A stretch of DNA of 47,142 nt from Candidatus Krumholzibacteriia bacterium (GTDB lineage: Bacteria > Krumholzibacteriota > Krumholzibacteriia > WVZY01), in assembly GCA_029863805.1 (NCBI GenBank), contig JAOTUR010000003.1, positions 1 through 47,142 of the forward strand, written 5' to 3'. The notes beneath the pieces were generated by a model. That model saw only the letters and a list, made by a program, of their open reading frames with translations. It did no database searches and had not been told where the DNA came from. Below, one piece after another: positions 1 to 9,616 of this stretch (within the stretch, counting starts at the first letter, position 1; each line of letters opens with the position of its first letter). The position numbers were made by a program, and so were the translations under genes.

Positions 1-2438
1 CCCGTCACCAGCGGCATATATTCTTCACGCGTACCCTCCTCGTACTTAGCACCTACCCACACGCTGGTCATGCGATCGTCACGATTGATTCGCTCTGCAC
101 CGGGCACCTGGTGAAATTCCGCCAGAGAGGCGAGCGGAACCTTGTCGCCCTCGTCGGTCCATAACGGCAAATTAGTCAGCTGCGAGATCGATTCCGTCTC
201 GGTTTCGTCGAGAGTAAGCCGCATCTCGCGCTCACCATCGCCCGTTCGAAATCTCTGCAGCCGTCGCCCGCGATACGTCAGGCCCACGACATCTGCCGGC
301 TGATTGAGAAAGATACCGTAGCGCGCCGCAAGCTCTCGGTCCAGCTTGACATGCAGCTCTTGACCGCCTTGCTGGTTGCTCGATTGCGCATCACCCATGC
401 CCGGTATTTCCTCGAGCAGTAACTTGGCCTGATCTGCGAGGCGGGCGAGCACTTCAGAGTCCTCGCCAACAATTTGAAACCATACCGCTTTGCCACGGTC
501 GCGCCGCCAGAACCGACGATCCTCGAGCACCTCCAGCTTGACGCCCGCGATTTCGGGTAAGAGTCCCTTTAGCCGCTTGCGGACTTTCGCCATGTTCTCC
601 TCGTTGGCATCACCTTCTCTCAGATACACTCGAGTCAGAGACCAGCGATCGCTCCAAAAGCTGTAGATTGAACGTGCCATGAGCTCTTCACGATGCGGCT
701 CCAGAATTTGCTCTACCTGCGTGACCAGTTCCTCTTTCCTCTCCAAACTCATGTCCTCGGCGATGTCATAACGGACTTGCACAAACATCTCGCTCTCGTT
801 CGTATCAAAATTCTTGTCTATTTTCATAAAAGGATATATCGCGGACATGATGATTCCGATACCAATGATCGGTGTCAGCCACCGGTGACGAAGATTGAAC
901 TTGAGCAGCCCGACATAGCGCTCCTCCACCGCGGACATCAGCCGGCCGCGAGAACGTGGTTTGGACTTGATGAACCACGACGTTGCCATCGGGATGAGTG
1001 TCTGACTAATAAAGAGAGAGGCAAGCAGTGTGAGGCAGACTGTGGTACCGAGCTCTTTCAAGTAGATGTTCATTTCGCTCGGTTTGTTGAAGATGAGGGG
1101 CAGAAACACTATCACTGACGTGAGGGTGGCGGCGATCACAGCGGTTGACACCTCGCGGGCGCCTAGGCGCGATGCGGTCTGTCGATCGTAGCCCAATTCA
1201 CGATGGCGGAAGATGTTTTCCATGACGACGACGGCATTATCAACCAGCATGCCGATTCCCACAATCAGGCCGAGCAGAGTCAGCGTGTTCAGTGAGTTGC
1301 CCTGGGCCCAAATAAAACCGCAGGTCACCACCAGCGAGAAGGGTATGCACAGCACAGAGACCATCGTCGTTGCGAAACGTCTAAGAAACCCATATAGGAC
1401 GATCGATGCCAGAATACCGCCGAAGATCCCTGTGAACAGGAGGTCTTTGAGCGTCTTCTTGATCTCACGCCCTTGGCTGAACCAGACCAAAAAGTTAATA
1501 CCCTCTAGATCGGGATCTTCGCCCATTGCGGCGATCCGCTCTTCGATTCTCGCGCACACTTCCACAGTATTTGCCTTGGACTCCTGACTCACTGTTATCC
1601 CGATCGCGAAATTGCCGTCGAGATGCCGTCCATACTCGAGCGGTGGCTCCTCGTACCTTACATCGGCAACGTCACGCAACCGCAGCCCGTCGGCGCGAAG
1701 GACAAGGTTATCAATCTCTCCGACCGTGGCAAATGTCCCCACGGTGCGCAGGGCGTATTTGGTGTCACCCTCCGTGATTTTGCCAAGTGATTGGTCAAAG
1801 TTGGTGTTTTGGAGAATGCGCGTAACTTCCCTAATGTCCATACCGTGCGTCTCGAGATCAGAGATGCGAAGATTGATTCGCACCTCTCGCGGATTGACAC
1901 CGTCGAGACGCACTTGTGCAACACCGGGTACTCTCTCCAGGGGTCTCAAGATCTTGCGTTCCAGCAGGTCATAGCTCTCGCTGAGATTGCGATTGGACGA
2001 CAGCCTGCCTTCAACGATGGGCATATCCGCCTCGCGTGTATCCCAGTTGGAACCCACGGTAATATCACCTATGTCATCCGGGAGATCGCGACGGATACGA
2101 TCAATCTTTTCCCACACCTCGACGCGGGCAAGGCTCATATCAACGGCCCAATCAAACTGCAAACGAATCACTCCGCCATCCCGTTCGCACGCCGCCCAAA
2201 TGCTACGCACCCCCTTGACCGAGCCCAATGCGTCCTCCACCGGACGGACGACCATGCGTTCTACCTGTTCCGGCGAGGAGTTCTCGTAGGGCACGCGAAC
2301 AAAAAGTTGCGGCTCATCAACATCCGGCAGAAACGCCAGCGGAAGCCGAAAAAGCGCCACCCCACCCAGCACAATCAGGCTGACAATGATCATAAGTGTT
2401 GTAACGTGCCGTTTGATGGCGAGTTCGGGTAGCGTCAT
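1..2438 (-). CDS. RND efflux transporter permease (second of a tandem pair), 3' end truncated by window edge
   Basis: Minus frame starting ATG at 2438 reads MTLPELAIKRHVTTLMIIVSLIVLGGVALFRLPLAFLPDVDEPQLFVRVPYENS...; the same frame gives IVGIGMLVDNAVVVMENIF near 1220 and VGAKYEEGTREEYMPLVT at the window edge. Not in the ORF track because no stop is in the window. Confidence 0.9.
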   Translation of the reverse strand, partial: MTLPELAIKRHVTTLMIIVSLIVLGGVALFRLPLAFLPDVDEPQLFVRVPYENSSPEQVERMVVRPVEDALGSVKGVRSIWAACERDGGVIRLQFDWAVDMSLARVEVWEKIDRIRRDLPDDIGDITVGSNWDTREADMPIVEGRLSSNRNLSESYDLLERKILRPLERVPGVAQVRLDGVNPREVRINLRISDLETHGMDIREVTRILQNTNFDQSLGKITEGDTKYALRTVGTFATVGEIDNLVLRADGLRLRDVADVRYEEPPLEYGRHLDGNFAIGITVSQESKANTVEVCARIEERIAAMGEDPDLEGINFLVWFSQGREIKKTLKDLLFTGIFGGILASIVLYGFLRRFATTMVSVLCIPFSLVVTCGFIWAQGNSLNTLTLLGLIVGIGMLVDNAVVVMENIFRHRELGYDRQTASRLGAREVSTAVIAATLTSVIVFLPLIFNKPSEMNIYLKELGTTVCLTLLASLFISQTLIPMATSWFIKSKPRSRGRLMSAVEERYVGLLKFNLRHRWLTPIIGIGIIMSAIYPFMKIDKNFDTNESEMFVQVRYDIAEDMSLERKEELVTQVEQILEPHREELMARSIYSFWSDRWSLTRVYLREGDANEENMAKVRKRLKGLLPEIAGVKLEVLEDRRFWRRDRGKAVWFQIVGEDSEVLARLADQAKLLLEEIPGMGDAQSSNQQGGQELHVKLDRELAARYGIFLNQPADVVGLTYRGRRLQRFRTGDGEREMRLTLDETETESISQLTNLPLWTDEGDKVPLASLAEFHQVPGAERINRDDRMTSVWVGAKYEEGTREEYMPLVT

Positions 2439-5400
2439 GTCAGAACCTTTTCTTCAGCCGTGGAGGCATCTTCTTCGGTCGCCCGTGACGGAACAATCAT
2501 GTACGCTGCCGGGATCACGACGAGAGTCAGAAGCGTACTCAGAAAAAGCCCCGAAGCCACCGTGATAGCCAGCGGGGACCTCAGCTCGGAGCCTTCTCCC
2601 CAAGCTAGAGCCATCGGGATGAGCGCCAGGATGGTTGTTAACGCGGTCATGAGAATCGGTCTCAGGCGGTAGTGCCCTGCGCGAACCACCGCCTCAAACT
2701 TGTCAACGCCAGCACGCCGCTCGCGGTTTATGGCATCAATCAATACGATGGCGTTGTTGACCACAATCCCGACCAGCATGATAATGCCAATGAGAACAAT
2801 GACGGTGATTGTCGTGCCCGTCGCCAGAAGACCGGCCACCACTCCCACCAGCGCCAGCGGAATCGTAAACAGCACTACAAAAGGATGAACGAATGATTCG
2901 AAGGTCGCTGCCATAACCAGGTAAACAAGGAAGACGGCGAGGCCAAGCGCGAAGCGCAGCGTGGCGAACGACTGACGCATCTCGCGATTCTGCCCCCCAA
3001 TCTCAGTAGTTATGCCTGGGGGCAAAGGCGTTTGTGCCATCAGTGCCTCGATATCTCGGACCGCCGCGCCCAGACTGCGCCCTTTAAGGTTCGCGGAGAC
3101 CACCGCCGCACGTTGCTGCTGCAACCGGTGAATCTCTGCGGGACCGCGGTCGAGCTTTACATCGGCTATCGACAGCAGGCGGATTGGCTGTCCACCCGCA
3201 CCCGGAAGGACCAGATTACGCACGTCGCTTACCGAAGCCCTGTCGATTTCCTGGTTGCGCACGCGGATATCGATCTGGCGGTCTTCCTGTTTGAACCGCG
3301 TGGGCACCACACCCTGCACGCGATTCTTGAGAGTTTCGGAGAGCGCACCCATATCGAGCCCCAACGAAGCGAGGCGTCGGCGGTCAAACGTCACCTGCAG
3401 CTCTGGGTTTCCCGCCTCCAGAGACGAACGCACATCGACAAGCCCCGGCACTGCAGCGAGGTTTCGGCTTAGATCGAGCGAGTAGTCCCGCAGGTTCTCC
3501 AGGTTATCACCGTAAAGCACCACTTCAACCGGCGTCTTGAGGCTGAAGTACGATGGTCTGCCGAACTTTACCTCCAGGTCAGGAATGGCTGAGTACCTCT
3601 CGCGGAGTGTTGCCACCATCACAGCCTCTGCTTCGGCATTAGTGCGGTTCGTCATGGCGACGTGAAGCTGCCCAAGGTTTTCGCCTCTTGTATTGAGCGA
3701 CATTCCTCCGGCGACGAGACGCGTGCCAACGGTCGAGTAGTACTTGTCAATTCCTTGCTCCGCGGACACGATATTTTCCATCTCGCTGACCACACGATCG
3801 GTCGCCGCCAGCGACGTTCCTTCCGGCATGTTGACTTCAAAGAAAAACTCGCCCTCGCTGAGCGGGGGAATGAGCTCCTTGCCGATCCAACGTAGCGAGA
3901 TCATGGCGCCAAAGAACAGCAAAAAAGCAATCATCAGCGTCGCCCACCGGTGACGGATCGCCCCTCGCACAAAACGGTCGTATTGCCGAGAAACCCCCCC
4001 CATGGTCATGAGCGTTTCGTCCTGGGAAAAGCGCGCTGAGCGCTTACGTATTTTTCCGCCAACGGCGCTCAGCATGGGGATCATAGTCACAGCCACCAAC
4101 AGCGATGCCAAGAGACTGATCGTGACGGTAAGAGCCTGATCCTTGAATAGCTGACCCGCGATGCCCTCGACGAAGATGATCGGCAAAAACACGGCCACAG
4201 TGGTGAGCGTAGAAGCGACCACCGCTGGGCCAACCTCGGCCGTGCCATCGACTGCGGCGGCTGCCAGTTTTAGCCCCTGTTTTTTTTTGCGGAAAATAGC
4301 TTCGAGCACCACTATAGAGTTGTCCACGAGCATCCCGATGCCGAGCGTCAACCCGCCGAGCGACATAATATTGAGAGAAATGTCCATCCGGTACATCAAC
4401 ACGAAGGTTGCGACCACGGAAAGAGGTATCGAGGTTGCTATGATCACCGTGCTCCGTACGTCGCGAAGAAACGCGAACAGCACGATAACCGCGAGGATCC
4501 CTCCGATGATGGCCGCGTTGCGGACCTCGTTCAGGGCCTGTTGGATGAAATGTGACTGGTCAAAGAGCACGGTCAGAGAGTGGGACGGTGGCAGTTTGTC
4601 TGTCCACTCCTCGAGGCGTTCGCGAATTTTCTTCGCGACCGTCACCGTATTGGCATCCCCTTCCTTATATAATGCTATTTCTATGCACTCTTCTCCATTT
4701 ACACGAGTGATTTCCTCACGCTCCTTGGCTCCGTGTACCACCGCGGCCACATCACGCAAGCGTACTATCTCTGAGCCGCCCCGAGAAATTATTAGGTCGG
4801 CGATCTCGTCGACCGTATCGAATTCATTGACCGTGCGAATGAGATACTGACTCTCTGCGCTACGCAACGCGCCACCTGGCAAGTTTACGTTCGACACCCC
4901 CACTACCTGGCGAATACGTTCCAGAGGGATACCCAACGCCGCCAGACGCTCCTGATCCACGTCGACATGGATTTCTTCCTCCAAACCTCCTCTGATCTCA
5001 GCCGCCGCAACGCCCAGTATTGTCTCGAAGTCTTGCTTGAGCTTGCGTTCGGCCAGCTGGCGCATGTCGGACAATCCGCCGGGACCGGCCAAGGCCAGAC
5101 GAATAATGGGATCGAGCGACGGATCAAAGCGAAGCACGATAGGGTCTTCGACTTCCTCGGGGAGGATTAGGCGATCGAGCTTTTCTCGCACCTCCATTGA
5201 CAGCATATCCATGTCGGATTTCCAGTCGAACTCGAGCGTGACTTCCGACACCCCTGGACGCGACACCGAGTGAATCGTCTGTAGACCACGAAGCACGCCG
5301 ACTACTTCCTCGACCGGTCGAGTCACAAGGTTTTCCACCTCTTGCGGAGCTGTATCGGGAAAATCGGTTTGAATCGTAAGCGAGGGATATGTGATGTCCG

Positions 5401-5515
5401 GGAAAAGTTCGAGCGGGAGGCGATTGTATCCCACGAAGCCAAACGACACGACCGCTAGCGCGGCCATAATCACGCTAACGCGACGACGAACGGCGAGTGC
5501 GATGACCGACCGCAT
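2435..5515 (-). CDS. RND efflux transporter permease (AcrB/MdtBC-like)
   Basis: 1026 aa; N-terminal TM then YNRLPLELFPDITYPSLTIQTDFPDTAPQEVE, LGIGMLVDNSIVVLEAIFR, MLVGIVVNNAIVLIDAINRER. Overlaps the next permease start by ATGA. Confidence 0.95.
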   Translation of the reverse strand: MRSVIALAVRRRVSVIMAALAVVSFGFVGYNRLPLELFPDITYPSLTIQTDFPDTAPQEVENLVTRPVEEVVGVLRGLQTIHSVSRPGVSEVTLEFDWKSDMDMLSMEVREKLDRLILPEEVEDPIVLRFDPSLDPIIRLALAGPGGLSDMRQLAERKLKQDFETILGVAAAEIRGGLEEEIHVDVDQERLAALGIPLERIRQVVGVSNVNLPGGALRSAESQYLIRTVNEFDTVDEIADLIISRGGSEIVRLRDVAAVVHGAKEREEITRVNGEECIEIALYKEGDANTVTVAKKIRERLEEWTDKLPPSHSLTVLFDQSHFIQQALNEVRNAAIIGGILAVIVLFAFLRDVRSTVIIATSIPLSVVATFVLMYRMDISLNIMSLGGLTLGIGMLVDNSIVVLEAIFRKKKQGLKLAAAAVDGTAEVGPAVVASTLTTVAVFLPIIFVEGIAGQLFKDQALTVTISLLASLLVAVTMIPMLSAVGGKIRKRSARFSQDETLMTMGGVSRQYDRFVRGAIRHRWATLMIAFLLFFGAMISLRWIGKELIPPLSEGEFFFEVNMPEGTSLAATDRVVSEMENIVSAEQGIDKYYSTVGTRLVAGGMSLNTRGENLGQLHVAMTNRTNAEAEAVMVATLRERYSAIPDLEVKFGRPSYFSLKTPVEVVLYGDNLENLRDYSLDLSRNLAAVPGLVDVRSSLEAGNPELQVTFDRRRLASLGLDMGALSETLKNRVQGVVPTRFKQEDRQIDIRVRNQEIDRASVSDVRNLVLPGAGGQPIRLLSIADVKLDRGPAEIHRLQQQRAAVVSANLKGRSLGAAVRDIEALMAQTPLPPGITTEIGGQNREMRQSFATLRFALGLAVFLVYLVMAATFESFVHPFVVLFTIPLALVGVVAGLLATGTTITVIVLIGIIMLVGIVVNNAIVLIDAINRERRAGVDKFEAVVRAGHYRLRPILMTALTTILALIPMALAWGEGSELRSPLAITVASGLFLSTLLTLVVIPAAYMIVPSRATEEDASTAEEKVLT

Positions 5516-6738
5516 TACGAACCCGCTTGCTCTGTGGGAGTGCGTCCGGTGGTTTGACCCTCAAGAATCTTGATCGGCGCACCGTGTTTGAGCGAGCGCT
5601 GCCCTTTTACGACAATCCGCTCTCCTTGCGCGATCCCGCTCAGGATCTCGGTGTGCTTGTCGTCCTCGAACCCTACCTCGACCACACGTCGCTCCGCGGT
5701 GCTATCGGCAGCAACATAAACAACCCGGTCTCCTTCGTCGGTAAATACCGCAATTCTTGGTACTAACGTCCTATCCGTCCGGCGTTCGGTTACGATGCGG
5801 ACCTCAGCGAAGTCACCGGGTCGCGTCTGCGCCGGATATTGCGGTATTTCAATCGTGACCTTGATAGTGCCGCTGTTCGGGTCGATGATCGGACTCACCA
5901 GTTTGATGCGCCCCACAAGTTGCTCTTTGCTGCTATCGATCGTCAGTGTCACCGGTTGATCAGGCTTCAATTTCTTGAATTCTTTCGACGGCACATGAAC
6001 GATAGCAAGCAGCGGGTCGAAATCGGAAATCGTAAACAGCGGTGTTCCCGTTGAGACATTCTGCCCCTCATCCACCAATCGCTCTACAATTCGGCCAGTG
6101 AACGGTGCCTTGACCCGGGTGTAGGAAAGATTGAGCCTTGCCAGGCCCTCCGCGGCCTCCGCGGCCTTGAGCTCATTGCTAGCGCTCTCGAACTGCTCAG
6201 CTGAAACCAGTTGCTGATCCCACATGCCTTTCAGGCGGTCGCGCCTGTCCCGCAGATTGGCTGTGGTCGCCACCGCCTGCTCTACGCGCAGGCGATATTC
6301 GTCATCCGCTATCTTTAGCAGCTCCCTCCCCTGCCGAACCTTGTCTCCCTCCTCGCACTTCAGCGACTGAACTACACCCGTAGCCCGTGCCAGGATTTGT
6401 GCCTGTTTCTCCGCGGCCAGTGTGGCGGTCGCCGTGTAGTAGCTTGCTATCGAACCCTCGCTGGCTTCGGCCACGGCTACCGGAACCGGCGGCTGCTTGG
6501 GCCCACGCCTGTCGGGCCGTTGTCCTTTGCTTTTCTGCGCCTGCGTTGCTTTGGCCGCATGCTCTGATCCTGCGCCATCATCTCCGCTGCCACAGCCCGT
6601 CGTCATCACAAAGGTGGAGACAATTAAGACGACACCCAACGCCCACCCTGGACGCACTCTGCTTGCAAGCGAGCGCATGAGTGCGGGTATCTGACTTGCG
6701 CGATGGCAGCCGGTTCGCCTGCTTCTGTTTAGCAACAT
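5515..6738 (-). CDS. Efflux RND transporter periplasmic adaptor (membrane fusion protein), probable lipoprotein
   Basis: GVVQSLKCEEGDKVRQGRELLKIADDEYRLRVEQA, LNLSYTRVKAPFTGRIVERLVDEGQNVSTGTPLFTI. An internal start MRSLASRVRPGW...STFVMTTGC fits a lipoprotein signal. Confidence 0.92.
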   Translation of the reverse strand: MLLNRSRRTGCHRASQIPALMRSLASRVRPGWALGVVLIVSTFVMTTGCGSGDDGAGSEHAAKATQAQKSKGQRPDRRGPKQPPVPVAVAEASEGSIASYYTATATLAAEKQAQILARATGVVQSLKCEEGDKVRQGRELLKIADDEYRLRVEQAVATTANLRDRRDRLKGMWDQQLVSAEQFESASNELKAAEAAEGLARLNLSYTRVKAPFTGRIVERLVDEGQNVSTGTPLFTISDFDPLLAIVHVPSKEFKKLKPDQPVTLTIDSSKEQLVGRIKLVSPIIDPNSGTIKVTIEIPQYPAQTRPGDFAEVRIVTERRTDRTLVPRIAVFTDEGDRVVYVAADSTAERRVVEVGFEDDKHTEILSGIAQGERIVVKGQRSLKHGAPIKILEGQTTGRTPTEQAGS

Positions 6739-6898
6739 GGGTTCCCTTTTTGTGGATTAAAACGTTACGGGCATTTCCCGGAGGGACAGGAAATCGAGAA
6801 GTACTCGGTTCGCTCTGGCTAGCCGCCCACCCCCCTTTTGTAGTTCTACGGGGACAGCGGCGCGGGGTTCCTCTCAAAATGGCTTATCAGGCCGTTTC

Positions 6899-6927
6899 AT
6901 TATACCAGAGGTGTCAAGGCCTACCAC
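6899..6927 (-). promoter_or_regulatory. Possible extended -10 promoter for the MFP-RND operon
   Basis: Minus strand reads CTGGTATAATG (TGn + TATAAT at plus 6899-6904) upstream of the MFP gene; -35 is not convincing. Confidence 0.4.
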
Positions 6928-6979
6928 CGATCTCGTCGCCAAGACACGCCATCATCTCCTCCGGGGGCCAGGCAATCTT

Positions 6980-7000
6980 GGCCGACGCCACCCGTCGGCC
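6980..7000 (-). terminator. Stem-loop after recF (possible terminator, no U-tract)
   Basis: GGCCGAC-GGGTGGC-GTCGGCC, perfect 7-bp stem, about 34 nt after the recF stop; followed by AAGATTGCC rather than a run of T. Confidence 0.3.
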
Positions 7001-7033
7001 TCTTGAGTTGCGGTAACTTCCGTATCTTTCGAG

Positions 7034-8131
7034 TTATGGTTGCGGCACCGGGCCAACCTGGCCGTGGTTCACACGAAAAATCTGTGTCCCGGCCGCATCC
7101 CAGGATAGATCCACTGGAGAAGTGACAAAAATCTGCCGGTTGTCATCGAGGGCTCCTTTGAGGTGATCGACCACTCTTTCATCGAGTTCGGAAAATAGAT
7201 CGTCGAGCAAGAGCACACAGGGCTCACGCAGCTGTTCCTCGACATATGATAATTCTGCCAGGCGCAACAACACGGCGACCAGTCGTCGCTGCCCTTGAGA
7301 ACCGTAGCGTCTGAGATCGTGTCCGTCGACTACGAGCGTCATGTCATCGCGATGAGGTCCTACCAGTGTTGTCCCACGACGGATCTCGTCAAACTCCCGT
7401 CCCGCCAGTCTTGCGGCGAAATGTTCCTGATGGGTCACGTCTGCCGGCTGACTGTTCGTCAGCTCCGACTCGTAGCCGACACGTATCGGGTAGCGAACCT
7501 GCAGCTTTTCGATGTGTGAAATCATATGTTTGCGGATCGCCTCGACAACATCAACCCGTCGTCGTACAAGATGACATCCTTGCTCGATGAGCTCTTCGGT
7601 CCACACCCCTAGTGCGCTGGCTGTATCCGTTTTGAGCGCCGCGTTACGCTGAGCCAAGACCCGCCGGTATGCCCGCAGTACCGCCAGATATCCGGGGTCC
7701 GTCAGGCTACCGACCATATCGAGGAACCTGCGGCGCTCCGCTGGTTGCCCCGATGTAAGCGCCAGGTCGTGGGGGCCAAATAAAACGCATGGATAACGAC
7801 CGACTAACTCCGAATACTTGGGAACTTCCTTGCCGTTGAGCTTGATGCGCTTCGCGCCTTTTCTCTCGATGGCAGCTTCGAAAGCCTCGCGGTCATCCAC
7901 GCGCGTCTCCGCCTCTATCACTATGCGCAGAAGCGGTTCTTCAAAACGGATCAGTTCGCTATCACGGGATGTGCGAAACGACCGCCCGAACTTAAAAAAG
8001 TAGATTGCCTCCAAAACATTCGTCTTGCCGTGACCATTCTCGCCGACGACAAGATTGACACCAGGAGAGAAGCTAAGCGGTTCATGAATGAGGTTGCGGA
8101 AATCGCTGCTCGTTAATCGATCGATGCGCAA
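7034..8131 (-). CDS. recF: DNA replication/repair protein RecF
   Basis: MRIDRLTSSDFRNLIHEPLSFSPGVNLVVGENGHGKTNVLEAIYFF; YGSQGQRRLVAVLLRLAEL; VLLLDDLFSELDERV. Confidence 0.97.
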   Translation of the reverse strand: MRIDRLTSSDFRNLIHEPLSFSPGVNLVVGENGHGKTNVLEAIYFFKFGRSFRTSRDSELIRFEEPLLRIVIEAETRVDDREAFEAAIERKGAKRIKLNGKEVPKYSELVGRYPCVLFGPHDLALTSGQPAERRRFLDMVGSLTDPGYLAVLRAYRRVLAQRNAALKTDTASALGVWTEELIEQGCHLVRRRVDVVEAIRKHMISHIEKLQVRYPIRVGYESELTNSQPADVTHQEHFAARLAGREFDEIRRGTTLVGPHRDDMTLVVDGHDLRRYGSQGQRRLVAVLLRLAELSYVEEQLREPCVLLLDDLFSELDERVVDHLKGALDDNRQIFVTSPVDLSWDAAGTQIFRVNHGQVGPVPQP

Positions 8132-8150
8132 GGAACGGTCCTACAACCTC

Positions 8151-9260
8151 TCACTCGTTGAGCCTGAGCGGCATGAGCAAGCAGCGATAATCAACTTCCT
8201 CCGCCCCACCGACTGGCACCAGCATTCCGGCGCTGTCGCTTCGATCGAGGAGGAATGACACGTCATCGGTATCGATGGCTTTTAGAATATCGAGAAGATA
8301 GCGGGCGTTGTATCCGATCTCCATCGGCTCCGACTTGAAATGACAATGCACTTCTTCGACGGCCTCGCCCACATCCGGCGTGTTGACACTGATGGTTAAC
8401 GAGTCACTGCCGATGGACAAACGAATCTGATGAGTAATTACGCTGGAGAGAATCGCCACACGTCTGCAAGCCGCGGTGAGTTCTTCACGGTTGACGACCA
8501 ATTCTTTCTCGTTGTTCTTCGGTATGACCTGCTTATAATCTGGGAACGGTCCCTCTAACAGCCTAGAGTAAATTACGTTATCCCCCAAATCAAACGTGAT
8601 ATGATTCTCAGCCAGCGTTATCCCTACCTCGTCTTTCCCATCCAGCAGCGAACGGAGTATGTTGAGCGCTTTTGGTGAAACTATGAAGTCGCGATTCTCT
8701 ATGCCACTGTAGTCCCCGCTCAAAACCACTTTTGACAACCGGTGCCCATCCGTTGCCACCATCGAAAACGCGCCGTTTTCAACCTGCCACAAGACCCCGC
8801 ACAACGCCGGTCGCGTCAGGTCTGTAGACACGGCATAGATTGTCTTTTGAACCATGTCATTAACCGTCTCAGACCGCATATCAAACGCCCCGAGAGATTT
8901 TTGTTTTGGCAGTTTGGGAAACTCATCCGCAGCCTTGCCCACCATGCGGAATCTGCTCTTAAGACACTTGATCGATATTTTCTCGCCGCTTGATTCCAGG
9001 CGTACGGTGTCTTCCGGGAGCGAGCGGACTATTTCAAAGAACTTCCTGCCAGGAACCGCGATTTGGCCTTCTTCTTCAACTTCACAATCAACCATCGTGG
9101 TTAACGAGACATCGAGGTCGTTTGCCGTCATGTGCACTTTACCGTTCTTGGCTTCCATCAAGAAAGTAGACAAAATCGGAAGGGATGATTTTGTCGGAAC
9201 GACCGATGATATGCCCTGGATTTTTTTTGTTAATAGTTTTTGATCAAGCGCAACCTTCAC
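8151..9260 (-). CDS. dnaN: DNA polymerase III subunit beta (sliding clamp)
   Basis: MKVALDQKLLTKKIQGISSVVPTKSSLPILSTFLMEA...; C-terminus SAGMLVPVGGAEEVDYRCLLMPLRLNE; GTG start with AGGAGGT upstream. Confidence 0.97.
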   Translation of the reverse strand: MKVALDQKLLTKKIQGISSVVPTKSSLPILSTFLMEAKNGKVHMTANDLDVSLTTMVDCEVEEEGQIAVPGRKFFEIVRSLPEDTVRLESSGEKISIKCLKSRFRMVGKAADEFPKLPKQKSLGAFDMRSETVNDMVQKTIYAVSTDLTRPALCGVLWQVENGAFSMVATDGHRLSKVVLSGDYSGIENRDFIVSPKALNILRSLLDGKDEVGITLAENHITFDLGDNVIYSRLLEGPFPDYKQVIPKNNEKELVVNREELTAACRRVAILSSVITHQIRLSIGSDSLTISVNTPDVGEAVEEVHCHFKSEPMEIGYNARYLLDILKAIDTDDVSFLLDRSDSAGMLVPVGGAEEVDYRCLLMPLRLNE

Positions 9261-9616
9261 CCCGAGACCTCCTGCATGTTGTTGAACATTGCTTGAATTT
9301 CGCGAGCAGTATACGCCATGGAAAGACCCCGTTCAAGCGCTTTGTCTTCGGCGCACTTACGGACCACCACCACGTTTCTTCAACTTACTGTTTACGGTAT
9401 AGATACTATTACTATTAGTTTAAAAAAAATATAGTAATAGTAGTAGTACCTGTTAATAAGTGGGGAATTTCTGGTTGCCACTACTCAGCCAAAGGCTTGT
9501 GCGGACGCTGCTTGTTGATAGGCTTTGTATAGATTGTTAGAAAGTCAGTGCTTGTCCCCAGGACATCTTGTGTGAACAGGTATTCCACAGTGGATATCCA
9601 CTAAACGTTGATATCT
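9261..9616. other. oriC: Part of oriC (dnaA-dnaN intergenic): AT-rich unwinding region with DnaA-trio-like repeats
   Basis: Minus strand reads CCCCACTTATTAACAGGTACTACTACTATTACTATATTTTTTTTAAACTAATAGTAATAGTAT. DnaA-box-like TTATTAACA is followed by repeated trinucleotides and an AT tract, between dnaA and dnaN. Confidence 0.75.
9404..9442. repeat. Perfect 12-bp inverted repeat flanking an AT-rich core (two opposed DnaA-trio tracts)
   Basis: Left arm TACTATTACTAT (9404-9415), 15-nt loop tagtttaaaaaaaat, right arm ATAGTAATAGTA (9431-9442), extended by TAGTAG. Confidence 0.85.

Noticed and set aside
4161-4850. 229-aa plus-strand ORF (and other long plus ORFs in 693-5600)
   Set aside because: Antisense of the RND permease genes, Ser/Thr/Arg-rich shadow ORF with no recognisable motifs.
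6681-7016. 111-aa plus ORF and overlapping minus ORF between the MFP gene and recF
   Set aside because: No recognisable domain; region better explained as promoter and 5' leader of the efflux operon.
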